This document shows positions 7,706 to 15,626 of a DNA stretch of 64,000 nt, one piece after another (position 1 is the stretch's first letter; every line of letters begins with the position of its first letter). Source of the stretch: Dietzia sp. JS16-p6b (GTDB lineage: Bacteria > Actinomycetota > Actinomycetes > Mycobacteriales > Mycobacteriaceae). The position numbers and the translations under genes are program-made. The stretch is taken from positions 62,001 through 126,000 of the forward strand of contig NZ_CP024869.1 of assembly GCF_003052165.1 (NCBI RefSeq). The letters run 5' to 3'. The notes under the pieces are model-generated. The model did no database searches. It saw nothing but the letters and a program-made list of their open reading frames with translations, and had not been told where the DNA came from.

Positions 7706-8917
7706 ATGACCTTCAGCCTGGAACTGACCGAGGAGCAGCGCGAGCTACAGGACTGGGCCCACGCCTTCGCCGAGGAGGTGATCCGGCCGGCCGCCCGCGA
7801 GTGGGACGAGCGCGAGGAGACGCCCTGGCCGATCATCCAGGAGGCCGCCAGGATCGGGCTGTACGGCTACGAGATCATGGCGACCCTGCGGCAGGACACC
7901 ACCGGCCAGTCCTACCCCATCCTCTGCGAGGAACTGTTCTGGGGGGACGCCGGGATCGGTCTGTCCATCATGGGCACCGGTCTCGCCGCGGCGGGGATCG
8001 CCTCGGCCGGGACGACCGAGCAGATCATCGAGTGGGTGCCCCGCTGCTACGGCAGCGAGGCCGACCCCGCGGTCGGCGCGTTCTGCTCGTCCGAGCCGGA
8101 GGCGGGGAGCGACGTGGGCAACATGCGCACCCGGGCCCGCTACGACGAGGCCGCGGACGAGTGGGTGATCTCCGGGCAGAAGGCCTGGGTGACCAACGGC
8201 GGCGAGGCCTCCGTGCTGGTGGTGCAGGCGGTCGTGGACCCGGATCTCGGGTCCCGGGGCCAGGCCGCCTTCGTGGTGGAGGCCGGGGCCGCCGGGGTCG
8301 AGACCGGCTCCAGGATCAAGAAGCACGGTCTGCGCGCCTCGGCGACCGCGGACATCTTCTTCGACGACGTCCGTGTTCCCGGGTCGGCGCTGCTGGGCGG
8401 GAAGGAGAAGCTCGACGAGAAGCTGGCCCGCGCGCGGGAGGGCGAACGGACCGGCGGGCAGGCGGCCATGGCCACGTTCGAGCGGACCCGCCCCACCGTG
8501 GGGGCCATGGCCGTGGGCATCGCGCGGGCGGCGCACGAGTACGCGCTCGAGTACGCCAAGGGCCGGGTGGTGTTCGGCCGACCCATCATCGAGAACCAGG
8601 CCATCTCGTTCCTTCTCGCGGACATGGCGGTGGAGATCGACGCCTCCCGCCTGCTGGTGCGCCGGGCGGCGTGGATGGGTGCGACCGGGCACCCCATGGC
8701 CCGGGCCGAGGGGTCGATGTCCAAGCTCAAGGCCGGTCGGACGGCCGTCTGGGCCACCGAGCGCGCGATCCAGATCCTCGGCGGGGTCGGGTACACCCGC
8801 GAGTACCCGGTCGAGCGGATGCACCGCGACGCCAAGATCTACGACATCTTCGAGGGCACCGAGCAGATCCAACAGTTGGTGATCGCCCGCGCGATCTCGG
8901 GAGTGCGGTTGCCGTGA
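7706..8917 (+). CDS. Acyl-CoA dehydrogenase family protein
   Basis: A 403-residue flavoenzyme of the acyl-CoA dehydrogenase family, which oxidises acyl-CoA to enoyl-CoA with FAD. The N-terminal helical domain starts FSLELTEEQRELQDWAH. The FAD-binding part includes AFCSSEPEAGSDVGNMRT and WVTNGGEASV. The C-terminal helical domain carries YALEYAKGRVVFGRPI and the signature QILGGVGYTREYPVERMHRDAKIYDIFEGTEQ (quoted in pieces), with the catalytic Glu in FEGTEQ. The downstream SRPBCC-like gene overlaps its stop (GTGA), so the two are co-translated. It may act in beta-oxidation or steroid/aromatic side-chain breakdown; chain length cannot be read. Confidence 0.92.
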   Translation: MTFSLELTEEQRELQDWAHAFAEEVIRPAAREWDEREETPWPIIQEAARIGLYGYEIMATLRQDTTGQSYPILCEELFWGDAGIGLSIMGTGLAAAGIASAGTTEQIIEWVPRCYGSEADPAVGAFCSSEPEAGSDVGNMRTRARYDEAADEWVISGQKAWVTNGGEASVLVVQAVVDPDLGSRGQAAFVVEAGAAGVETGSRIKKHGLRASATADIFFDDVRVPGSALLGGKEKLDEKLARAREGERTGGQAAMATFERTRPTVGAMAVGIARAAHEYALEYAKGRVVFGRPIIENQAISFLLADMAVEIDASRLLVRRAAWMGATGHPMARAEGSMSKLKAGRTAVWATERAIQILGGVGYTREYPVERMHRDAKIYDIFEGTEQIQQLVIARAISGVRLP

Positions 8918-9372
8918 CGGTCGAGGTGGTGCGGTCGAGCGTGGTCCGCGCCCCTCGGGACGAGGTGTGGGCACATGTGGTGACCGCGGAGGGGATCTGC
9001 GACGAGTTCCGGCCCCTCCTCCGGATGCGGATCCCGGCGCGACTGGCGGGGGCCTCGATCGCGGACGTGCCGCTGGGCCGGCCGCTCGGGCGCGCGTGGA
9101 TCCTCCTGGGCGGGGTCGTGCCGCTGGAGTACGACGACCTGATGCTGGTCGAGCTCCGGGCCCCACGGTACTTCCAGGAGCGATCGGTGCTCGGATCGTG
9201 TCGGGTGTGGGAGCACCGTCGCGAACTCGACCCGCTGGGGGACCACTCGACCAGGATCACCGACACACTGCGGGCCGTGCCCCGGACCCTGGTTCCCGGA
9301 TCGGTCGTCCGACTGCTGGTCGGGGCGCTGTTCGACCACCGGCACCGGCGCCTGGTGCGGACGTTCGGATGA
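8914..9372 (+). CDS. SRPBCC-like hypothetical protein
   Basis: A 152-residue protein starting at a GTG that overlaps the stop of the acyl-CoA dehydrogenase gene by 4 bases. The first residues VEVVRSSVVRAPRDEVWAHVVTAEGICDEF follow the SRPBCC pattern (a strand, then AP-x(2)-VW and a helix). The C-terminal helix contains VVRLLVGALFDHRHRRLVRTFG. Like other members it may bind a hydrophobic ligand, perhaps a substrate or product of the coupled dehydrogenase. That link is inferred only from the overlap. Confidence 0.7.
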   Translation: MTVEVVRSSVVRAPRDEVWAHVVTAEGICDEFRPLLRMRIPARLAGASIADVPLGRPLGRAWILLGGVVPLEYDDLMLVELRAPRYFQERSVLGSCRVWEHRRELDPLGDHSTRITDTLRAVPRTLVPGSVVRLLVGALFDHRHRRLVRTFG

Positions 9373-9492
9373 GCATCCGGGCCGGATGTGATAGAGAGAA
9401 CTGCTCGCCCGGCCCCGGATGGCGCACAATGGGCCGAGGTACTCCTGGCGACGAGGTACGGCGCGGAGACCATCCCCGAGGGGGAGTGCGAT

Positions 9493-10407
9493 ATGCGGAA
9501 ACCCGAAATGCAGAAGACAGTGCTCCACGGTCGAGAACTCGCCTACCGCGAGTCCGGAGCCGGCGAGGGAAAGCCCACGCTGCTGCTCATCCACGGGATG
9601 GCGGGGAGTTCCGTCACCTGGCGTGAGCTGATACCCCGTCTGGAATCGAGATTCCACATCATCGCCCCCGACCTGCCCGGCCACGGGGAGAGTTCGCTGG
9701 ACTTCGACGACTACTCACTCGGCGCCCTGGCCTCCGCTCTGCGGGACCTGCTGGTGGTCAAGGGCATCAGTCGCTGCACGGTGATCGGGCAGTCCCTCGG
9801 TGGCGGCGTGGCCCTGCAGTTCGTCTACCAGTACCCCGACTTCTGCGAGCGCATCACGTTGATCGGCAGCGGCGGCCTGGGCAAGGAGGTCACCTGGATC
9901 CTGCGGCTGCTCGCCGTCCCCGGCGCCGAACTGATCCTCACCGGGGCCGCGGCTCCGTTCCTGGTGGCCGCCGGGGACAAGGCCCGCGGGTTCCTCACCG
10001 GCAAGGGCGTCCGCGCGATCGCCCTCGAGGAGCCCTGGGCGGCGTACGAGTCGCTCGGCCGGCCCGGGCACCGACGCGCGTTCTTCAAGACCCTCCGCGC
10101 GGTCGTGGACAACAAGGGCCAGGCGGTCTCCGCCGGCAACCGGCTGTACCTCGCGGCGCAACTGCCGTTCCAGCTGATCTGGGGAGACCGCGATCCGATC
10201 ATCCCCGTCTCGCACGGGCACACCACCCACGAGGCGATCCCCGGCAGCCGGCTCGCGATCGTGGAGGGCACCGGGCACTACCCGCACGTCGAGGACCCCG
10301 CCGCGGTCGAACGGATCCTCGTCGACTTCATGGAGTCGACGGATCCCGGTCACATCGACCACCAGCTGATGGGAGAGCTCGTCACCACCGGCGGCGAGAG
10401 CCCGTAG
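9493..10407 (+). CDS. Alpha/beta fold hydrolase
   Basis: A 304-residue alpha/beta-hydrolase. Motifs in order are LLLIHGMAGSS (oxyanion hole), IIAPDLPGHGESS, the nucleophile elbow GQSLGGG with Ser nucleophile, an acid region around WGDRDPIIPV and the catalytic His in GTGHYPHVEDP. This is the general esterase, lipase or MhpC-like layout. The start chosen is the ATG at 9493, which has GAGGGGGA upstream; an in-frame ATG 15 bases later is also possible. The upstream 120 bases hold no other gene. A strong hairpin terminator follows at 10463-10493. No substrate can be assigned. Confidence 0.85.
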   Translation: MRKPEMQKTVLHGRELAYRESGAGEGKPTLLLIHGMAGSSVTWRELIPRLESRFHIIAPDLPGHGESSLDFDDYSLGALASALRDLLVVKGISRCTVIGQSLGGGVALQFVYQYPDFCERITLIGSGGLGKEVTWILRLLAVPGAELILTGAAAPFLVAAGDKARGFLTGKGVRAIALEEPWAAYESLGRPGHRRAFFKTLRAVVDNKGQAVSAGNRLYLAAQLPFQLIWGDRDPIIPVSHGHTTHEAIPGSRLAIVEGTGHYPHVEDPAAVERILVDFMESTDPGHIDHQLMGELVTTGGESP

Positions 10408-10462
10408 GGTCACGGGCCCGACGGGCACCCGCAGACGTGGCGGGCACCCACTGACACGACTG

Positions 10463-10493
10463 GGCCCCGGTTTCCTCCAGGGAAACCGGGGCC
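10463..10493. terminator. Bidirectional hairpin terminator
   Basis: A perfect 13-bp stem (GGCCCCGGTTTCC and its complement) closes a 5-base loop. It lies between the convergent hydrolase gene and the secreted-protein gene. There is no clear T-run, as is common in actinobacteria. Confidence 0.75.
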
Positions 10494-10537
10494 GGACCCG
10501 TGCAGTCAGGCGCCAGGGGCGTCAGGCGTGGGTCGTG

Positions 10538-11011
10538 TCAGGCGTCGGTCTCGACCGTGTCCTCGGCGACCGCGTCGTCGTCGCCGGTCTGGACATCGTC
10601 ACCGGTGGTGGTGTCGTCGCCGACGGTGTCGTCGCCGTCGGTGTCACCGGGGACCTCGGCGGCGATGCCACGGAGGATGTCGACGGCGCCGGAGATGTCA
10701 CCCGTCAGCGCGGTCGAGATGGCCAGATCGGCGTTCGCCTCGCACTCGTCGCCCGACAGGCCGGGGGCGACGGCGCCGACCGAGCCCAGGAAGTCGTACG
10801 CGGAGATCGTGCCGCACAGCTGCTGCGCGACCTCCGAGACCTCGGCGGGCGTCTCGACGTCGTCGAGGTCGGTCTCACCGGCCGTGGGGACACCCACCGA
10901 CCCGCTGTCGAGGCCGTCGAGGCCGGGGAGATCGCTCTGCGCGGCGGCGAGGCCTGCGCCGGAGAAGGACAGGGCGGCGGCGGAACCGATGACGGCGATG
11001 GTCTTCTTCAT
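10538..11011 (-). CDS. Small secreted protein with acidic C-terminal tail
   Basis: A 157-residue exported protein of unknown function. The signal peptide MKKTIAVIGSAAALSFSG runs to an AAA-Q cleavage site near residue 25. The mature domain has two Cys (QQLCGT and GDECEAN), probably one disulfide, and a helical AISTALTGDISGAVDILRGI segment. The last 35 residues are an Asp/Thr/Gly-rich acidic tail of GDD-type repeats. The ATG at 11011 is 8 bases from AAAGG; a GTG 9 bases upstream is less well placed. A CRP/GlxR-like site lies upstream. The alanine-rich secreted helical type is common in Corynebacteriales, but I cannot name the family. Confidence 0.75.
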   Translation of the reverse strand: MKKTIAVIGSAAALSFSGAGLAAAQSDLPGLDGLDSGSVGVPTAGETDLDDVETPAEVSEVAQQLCGTISAYDFLGSVGAVAPGLSGDECEANADLAISTALTGDISGAVDILRGIAAEVPGDTDGDDTVGDDTTTGDDVQTGDDDAVAEDTVETDA

Positions 11012-11088
11012 GGTGGTCACCTTTCGATCGAGCGCCGGGTTCTCCCGGAGTCACGGCGGTGACCATAACGGCGACGGGCGGCCGGTGC

Positions 11089-11104
11089 TGTGATACGCAT
11101 CACT
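11089..11104. promoter_or_regulatory. CRP/GlxR-like binding site candidate
   Basis: TGTGA-TACGCA-TCACT fits the TGTGA-N6-TCACA consensus of the cAMP receptor protein family (GlxR in corynebacteria, Crp in mycobacteria) with one mismatch. It lies in the divergent region between the secreted-protein gene and the maltokinase-cap-like gene. A -10-like TATGGT for the secreted gene lies nearby on the minus strand (about 11052-11057). Confidence 0.45.
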
Positions 11105-11223
11105 CGGCGCTCGCGGACGAGCAGGCAAAACGGCCGGTGCCCAGCAGTGACGGCGCCGGGACAAATTCTTCTTCATCTCGCCGAGTGTCCGCCCCGCCGC
11201 GTCGCTACGGGGATGCTTACCTC

Positions 11224-11826
11224 ATGAGTGGAACCGCCGAGATCTATGACGCCGTCCTCCGTCCGGGCAAGCTGGAGCTGCTCCGGGGATGGATCGGACA
11301 CCAGTCCTGGTTCGACGGGGACCCGGCGCGAGTGGAGCAGGTGACCTCCTACCGGTTCGTCGACCCCGACGGCGAGGTGGGCATGGAGTCCTTCCTCGTC
11401 ACGGACGGTGTCCGGACGTACCACGTCCCGGTGACCTATAGGGGAGCGGAACTGCCGGGGGCGCAGGACGCCCTGGTCGGGACACTCGAGCACTCCGTTC
11501 TCGGTCGGCGCTGGGTGTACGACGCACCGGCGGACCCCGTGTACGTGTCGGAGGTGTTGCGGGTGATCAGCCATCGCGACACCGCCGCCGACCATCTGGC
11601 GGTGGCGGACGGCACCGTCTCCCCGTCGCCCGTCAATGTCCGGGGCGGTGGGGACGGCGCGTCCGGCGACTCGGAGACGGCTGCCGAACCGGAGGTCATC
11701 CGGCTCATCTCGGAGGAGAACGACGCCGAGGCGGACTGTCCGCTGATCGGCTCGCCCGGCACGCTCAGCGGGACCTGGCGAGACGCCGACGGCACGCATT
11801 CCGCCGTGTTCGTCGTCGTCGCGTGA
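11224..11826 (+). CDS. Maltokinase N-terminal cap-like domain protein
   Basis: A 200-residue protein. Its first 120 residues (AEIYDAVLRPGKLELLRGWIG, then YRFVDPDGEVGMESFLV, YHVPVTYRGAEL, and RRWVYDAPADPVYV) match the cap domain found at the N terminus of actinobacterial maltokinases (Mak_N_cap type) and of small stand-alone relatives. Maltokinase itself phosphorylates maltose for the GlgE glucan pathway, but no kinase domain is present here. The C-terminal third is Glu/Asp/Ser-rich with a final strand (SGTWRDADGTHSAVFVVVA). The ATG at 11224 is chosen; frames upstream are not family-like. A perfect terminator follows 2 bases after the stop. Confidence 0.75.
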   Translation: MSGTAEIYDAVLRPGKLELLRGWIGHQSWFDGDPARVEQVTSYRFVDPDGEVGMESFLVTDGVRTYHVPVTYRGAELPGAQDALVGTLEHSVLGRRWVYDAPADPVYVSEVLRVISHRDTAADHLAVADGTVSPSPVNVRGGGDGASGDSETAAEPEVIRLISEENDAEADCPLIGSPGTLSGTWRDADGTHSAVFVVVA

Positions 11827-11828
11827 GC

Positions 11829-11866
11829 ACAACGCCCTCCACCTCGTACGAGGTGGAGGGCGTTGT
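11829..11866. terminator. Bidirectional hairpin terminator (38-bp perfect palindrome)
   Basis: A perfect palindrome of 2 x 19 bases, with arms of ACAACGCCCTCCACCTCGT and its complement, lies between convergent genes. As RNA it would form a 17-bp stem with a TACG-type loop in either direction, so it can end both the cap-domain gene and the YceI gene. Confidence 0.85.
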
Positions 11867-11886
11867 CGTCCGGTAGGGGCGGGGGG

Positions 11887-12438
11887 TCAGGCCCGCTTGA
11901 CGGCCGAGAGCTCGATCTCCAGGGTGACCTTCTCCGAGACGAGCACGCCACCGGTCTCGAGCGCGGCGTTCCAGGTCAGACCGAAGTCGCTACGGTTGAT
12001 GACCGTGCTGCCCTCGAAGCCGGCGCGGAGGTTGCCGAAGGGGTCGGTGGCGGTGCCCGCGTACTCGAAGGGGATCGTCACGGACTTGGTGGTGCCCTTG
12101 ATGGTGAGGTCGCCGGTGACGTCCACTCCGCCCGAGCCGTTGGCCGCGATCGTGGTCGAGCGGAAGGTGATCTCCGGGTAGTTCTCCATGTCGAAGAAGT
12201 CGTTGGACTTCAGGTGGCCGTCGCGGTCGGCGTTGCGGGTGTCGATCGACGAGGCGGTGATGACGACCTCGGCTGTCGCGGCGTCGATGCCCTCGGCGGG
12301 GACGGTGACCGTGCCGGTGTAGTCGTTGAACGACCCGCGGACCTTGGTGACCATCGCGTGGCGGGTGACGAAGCCGAGGCGCGTGTGGGTGGGGTCGATG
12401 TCCCAGGTTCCGGTGAGGTCGGTGAGTGTCGCGGTCAT
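11887..12438 (-). CDS. YceI family protein
   Basis: A 183-residue protein of the YceI lipocalin-like family, which binds isoprenoid-type amphiphiles in a beta-barrel. Signature segments are TGTWDIDPTHTRLGFVTRHAMVTKVRG at the N terminus, the ASSIDTRNADRDGHLKSNDFFD run in the middle (residues about 80-100), YPEITFRS and DLTIKGTTKSVTIPFEY. There is no signal peptide, so this copy is cytosolic. The ATG at 12438 follows a GGAGACACC Shine-Dalgarno region and a well-formed promoter at 12497-12525. Confidence 0.93.
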   Translation of the reverse strand: MTATLTDLTGTWDIDPTHTRLGFVTRHAMVTKVRGSFNDYTGTVTVPAEGIDAATAEVVITASSIDTRNADRDGHLKSNDFFDMENYPEITFRSTTIAANGSGGVDVTGDLTIKGTTKSVTIPFEYAGTATDPFGNLRAGFEGSTVINRSDFGLTWNAALETGGVLVSEKVTLEIELSAVKRA

Positions 12439-12496
12439 GGTGTCTCCTTCGGTGGCGCCCGACGAGACGTCGGGGCAACTGGTTGTTGTATCACCT

Positions 12497-12525
12497 ACAG
12501 TAGCGGCTCGATGGTGATGCGTCAA
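12497..12525 (-). promoter_or_regulatory. Promoter of the yceI-like gene
   Basis: On the minus strand a -35 TTGACG (12520-12525) and a -10 TACTGT (12497-12502) are separated by 17 bases, about 60 bases upstream of the start codon. The near-inverted half-sites GTATCACC (12488-12495) and GGTGATGC (12513-12520) flank the -10, so the promoter may be regulated. Confidence 0.6.
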
Positions 12526-12556
12526 CAAGAAGGTGAGAGGAGTCCGGAGCTGCCGG

Positions 12557-13468
12557 TCACCCCATCCGGCGCCGGAGGAAGTGCAGCGCGTGAGAGACCG
12601 CGAGGTCGTGACACGGACGGCCCGGGAAGAGGTCGAAGTGATCCCCCGGGTAGTGACGCACCTCGGCACGGGCGGCGAACGCCGCGGAACTCGCCGCGTG
12701 CGGCGGCGCACTCCGGTCCAGATCGGCGATCTGGAACAGCACGGGAGTCCCGGCGAGCTCCGCGGCCCTGGCTCCGGGGCGGAAGGACCCCAGCACCGCC
12801 CCGACCCCGCCGCCGATCTCGTTGCGCCAGCTCGGCCCCGCGAGTGAGCGGTAGGCCTTGTCGTACCCGTCCAGGGAGAGCACCGCGGTCGACCCCGGTG
12901 GTCCGACCAGGGGGACCAGCGGCTCCGACCGCCCCAGCGCCGCCGCGGCCTTGGCGGCGACGGTCGTGCCGGTGGAACGGAGCAGGGCGACCGGCCGGTG
13001 TTGACGGGCCGCTGCCACCGCTGCGGCGCGGCCGTCCACCAGAGGGACCACCGCGATCACCGCGGCGATCCCCGTCGCCCCGCCCGGCTCGCGGGCCACC
13101 TCGAGCGCGTGCCCGCCGGCCAGGGAGCAGCCCCACAGGACGACCCGGTCGGCGTCGACGTCCGGCCGCGCGGCCACCGCGGAGACCGCCGCCCGGATGT
13201 CGTCCTGCTGGCGGGTTGTCGAGACGACCTGCCGGGGCCCGCCACCGGAGCGGCCGAACCCGCGGTAGTCGAAGGCGAACGCCGCGAAGCCCGCGGCGGC
13301 GAAGGCCTCGGCGAACGGCAGCAGGCCCGAGTCGGCCGTGCCGCCCAGTCCGTGCGCGAGAACGACGCACGGAGCGGGATCGGTTCCTGCCGCGGGCAGG
13401 AACCAGCCGCGGCAGGTGTCCCCGCCGGAGCGGAACTCGAGGTCGTGGGGGGTGATCTGGCTTGTCAC
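12557..13468 (-). CDS. Alpha/beta hydrolase (acyl-peptidase/thioesterase-like)
   Basis: A 303-residue alpha/beta-hydrolase. Motifs are VVLAHGLGGTADSG (oxyanion hole), FAFDYRGFGRSGG, the nucleophile elbow GCSLAGGHAL with Ser, an acid near IADLDRSAPP and a His in YPGDHFDLF. It starts at a GTG that overlaps the TetR stop by 4 bases (GTGA), with AGGAGA upstream, so it is the third gene of the FMO - TetR - hydrolase operon. If the FMO inserts oxygen into a ketone, this hydrolase could cleave the resulting ester or lactone. That is an inference from context; no substrate is visible in the sequence. Confidence 0.85.
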   Translation of the reverse strand: MTSQITPHDLEFRSGGDTCRGWFLPAAGTDPAPCVVLAHGLGGTADSGLLPFAEAFAAAGFAAFAFDYRGFGRSGGGPRQVVSTTRQQDDIRAAVSAVAARPDVDADRVVLWGCSLAGGHALEVAREPGGATGIAAVIAVVPLVDGRAAAVAAARQHRPVALLRSTGTTVAAKAAAALGRSEPLVPLVGPPGSTAVLSLDGYDKAYRSLAGPSWRNEIGGGVGAVLGSFRPGARAAELAGTPVLFQIADLDRSAPPHAASSAAFAARAEVRHYPGDHFDLFPGRPCHDLAVSHALHFLRRRMG

Positions 13469-14118
13469 GAGGGGTCTCCTGGGTTGTCGACCGCGGGGTC
13501 CGGGCGGCCGTAGATGGCCCGGACCCACAGGTCGGAGGCGGTGGCGATCATCGGTTCGCGATCCGCCCCGGCGTCGTAGGCGAGATGTTCGAGGACCGAC
13601 TCGTTGACCTGGATCAGCGACGTGGCGAGCGCCATCGGATCGGCCCCGTCGGGGGCGCGACCGGCCGCCCGCTCGGAGCGGATGTACTCGGCGATGGGGG
13701 CCGCGAGTTCCGCCCGCCCCTCGTTCCACAGGCGGCGCATGGGCTCGTGCGTGGTGCGCGCGGTGAGCAGGGCCCGGTAGACGTGAGCGTTGTCGAGCAT
13801 GCGGTCCGCGAGGCCGCTCAGCGTCGAGGTCACTCGGGACCGGAAGCGGCCGTCGGAGTTCACGAGCACGCCGTTCGACGTGGCGGCGGCCTCCTGGATG
13901 GAGGAGAGCAGCACGGTCACCGCCGCGGCCTTGGAGTCGAAGTAGAAGTAGAACGCCGACCGGGTGATGCCGGCCGCGTCGGTGAGGTCGGCCACCGAGA
14001 TGTCATCGAGTGTGGTGGTGCGCAGCTGCCGGTCCAGCTCCGCCAACAGGGCCTCCCGACGCCGGTCGCCCCGCGGTGAGCTGGCGACGGCGTCACCGGA
14101 GGTGGCGTTCCCGCTCAC
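13465..14118 (-). CDS. TetR/AcrR family regulator, EthR-like
   Basis: A 217-residue TetR-family repressor. The N-terminal helix-turn-helix is LDDISVADLTDAAGITRSAFYFYFDSKAAA (residues about 37-66). The FYFYF-x-SK end and the helical ligand domain ending DLWVRAIYGRP resemble mycobacterial EthR. EthR represses the monooxygenase gene ethA. Here the regulator is sandwiched between a flavin monooxygenase gene (ATGA overlap) and a hydrolase gene (GTGA overlap), so it very probably autoregulates this operon. A palindrome suited to it overlaps the operon promoter at 15550-15563. Confidence 0.88.
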   Translation of the reverse strand: MSGNATSGDAVASSPRGDRRREALLAELDRQLRTTTLDDISVADLTDAAGITRSAFYFYFDSKAAAVTVLLSSIQEAAATSNGVLVNSDGRFRSRVTSTLSGLADRMLDNAHVYRALLTARTTHEPMRRLWNEGRAELAAPIAEYIRSERAAGRAPDGADPMALATSLIQVNESVLEHLAYDAGADREPMIATASDLWVRAIYGRPDPAVDNPGDPS

Positions 14119-15470
14119 GCGTGCGCCGCCGTCCGGATCATCCCGCCGAGGCGTGCCGCTCGTTCTCGTCCCGCCGGGATCTCACGCGTCCGAAGGTCGT
14201 GCTCGTACAGGAAGTAGTCCACCTGCTGCTGGTGCCGCGGGGTGTCGAGCATGTGCCCGATGTACTTCTTCTCGTCCGCCACGATGACCCGCTCCATCTC
14301 CTCGCGCCCCGGCGTCCGGTACAGGCCGGCCGCCCACGCGGCCGCCAGCCTGGCCTGGGCCTCGACGAACGGGAACAACGTGGGAGTGGACTGGGCGAAG
14401 CCGACCATGACCAGGTCGTCGATGCCCGGGGAGAACATCCGCTTGTAGAGCGGCACGTGGTTGTGGGCGTCGGCGCTGAGGAAGTCCGGGTCGAAGAACG
14501 GGAACGAGGTGTTGTAGCCGGTGGCCTGGATGACGACGTCGAACTCCTGCGCGGTGCCGTCCTCGAAGTGCACGGTCCGCCCGTCGAAACGGGCGATGTT
14601 CCCCTTGGCCGTGATGTCCCCCGAGCCGAGCCTCAGCGGCAACTCGACGGACTGCGTGGGGTGGGCCTCGAAGAACTTGTGATTGGGCTTGGGTAGTCCG
14701 TAGGACTCGGGTCGGCCCGCCGACATCGGCTGCATGGCCTGAATGGCCTTGCGCTGCCACGAGTAGGGCAGGAAGGGAAAGGTGGCGAAGTACTTGTCGG
14801 CCGGTTTGCCGGCGATGTACTTCGGCACGATCCACGCGCCGGACCGGGTGGAGATCACCACCTCGTTCCGCATCACCTTGGAGGACAGCTCCACGGCGAT
14901 GTCGGCGGCGCTGTTACCCAGACCCACCACGAGAATGCGCTTGTCCTGCAGGTCGAGCGGATCCCACGGGTCCACGTACGCGTGCGAATGGATCATCTCT
15001 CCGGTGAACTCGCCCGGGAAGTCGCCGAACCGCGGGTCCCAGTGGTGCCCGTTGCCCACCACCAGGGCGTCGAAGCGGCGGGTGCCGGTGCGTCCGGTGG
15101 TCAGCTCCCACCCGCCGCCCTCGAGCCGCTCGGCGTGCAGGACCCGGTTCTCGAACTCGATGAGACGCAGCAGGTCGAAGGCTTCCGCGTAGTCATCGAG
15201 GTACTGCTTGATCTGCGAGTGGTGCGGGAAGTCCGGGAACTCCTCGGGCATGGGGAAGTCCCGGAAGCTCAGCTGGTGTTTGGAGGTGTCGATGTGGAGT
15301 GACCGGTACGCGCTCGAACTCCCGTTGGGATTGTCGAACGCCCAGTTCCCGCCGATGCGGTCGGAGGCCTCGAACCCCACCGCCTCGATGCCGTAGTCGT
15401 CGAGCATCTTGAGCGTGGTCAGACCGCTGATGCCCGCGCCGATGACGGCGACGGTGGGGACGGGTGTCAT
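14115..15470 (-). CDS. Flavin-containing monooxygenase (class B)
   Basis: A 451-residue NADPH/FAD monooxygenase. The FAD Rossmann motif GAGISG is at 11-16, the FMO/BVMO fingerprint FTGEMIHSHAY at about 155-165 (FxGxxxHxxxY, the N-oxide-forming FMO variant rather than the WP form of Baeyer-Villiger enzymes), and the NADP-binding GLGNSA at about 183-188. Such enzymes oxygenate soft nucleophiles (N, S) or sometimes ketones. It is the first gene of an operon with the EthR-like TetR and an alpha/beta hydrolase, joined by 4-base overlaps. A promoter with an embedded palindrome lies upstream, and two SDR genes diverge from it. Confidence 0.92.
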   Translation of the reverse strand: MTPVPTVAVIGAGISGLTTLKMLDDYGIEAVGFEASDRIGGNWAFDNPNGSSSAYRSLHIDTSKHQLSFRDFPMPEEFPDFPHHSQIKQYLDDYAEAFDLLRLIEFENRVLHAERLEGGGWELTTGRTGTRRFDALVVGNGHHWDPRFGDFPGEFTGEMIHSHAYVDPWDPLDLQDKRILVVGLGNSAADIAVELSSKVMRNEVVISTRSGAWIVPKYIAGKPADKYFATFPFLPYSWQRKAIQAMQPMSAGRPESYGLPKPNHKFFEAHPTQSVELPLRLGSGDITAKGNIARFDGRTVHFEDGTAQEFDVVIQATGYNTSFPFFDPDFLSADAHNHVPLYKRMFSPGIDDLVMVGFAQSTPTLFPFVEAQARLAAAWAAGLYRTPGREEMERVIVADEKKYIGHMLDTPRHQQQVDYFLYEHDLRTREIPAGRERAARLGGMIRTAAHA

Positions 15471-15533
15471 GGAAACCTCTTCGGCCGGGGATCGCCGCGC
15501 GGAAAGCTATGGCGTGAGTCACAGTGTGGCCCT

Positions 15534-15563
15534 AGATTATGGCCAGGGATTGACGGGCGTCAA
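15534..15563 (-). promoter_or_regulatory. Promoter of the FMO operon with palindromic operator
   Basis: On the minus strand a -35 TTGACG (15558-15563) and a -10 TAATCT (15534-15539) are 18 bases apart. The -35 lies inside a perfect inverted repeat, TTGACG-CC-CGTCAA (15550-15563 in either direction), where a bound repressor would block RNA polymerase. The EthR-like TetR of this operon is the obvious candidate. The site also faces the divergent SDR operon starting at 15627. Confidence 0.6.
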
Positions 15564-15626
15564 CAGCGTCCCGGGGCGCGTCGACGGGGCACCGCGCCCC
15601 GGGCCCCATCCCGGACGGAGGCGGAC

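Noticed and set aside
13465-15470. EthA-EthR pair
   Set aside because: The regulator is EthR-like, but the monooxygenase has the FxGxxxHxxxY FMO signature and not the EthA/BVMO WP form. The order and overlap also differ from ethA-ethR, which are divergent.
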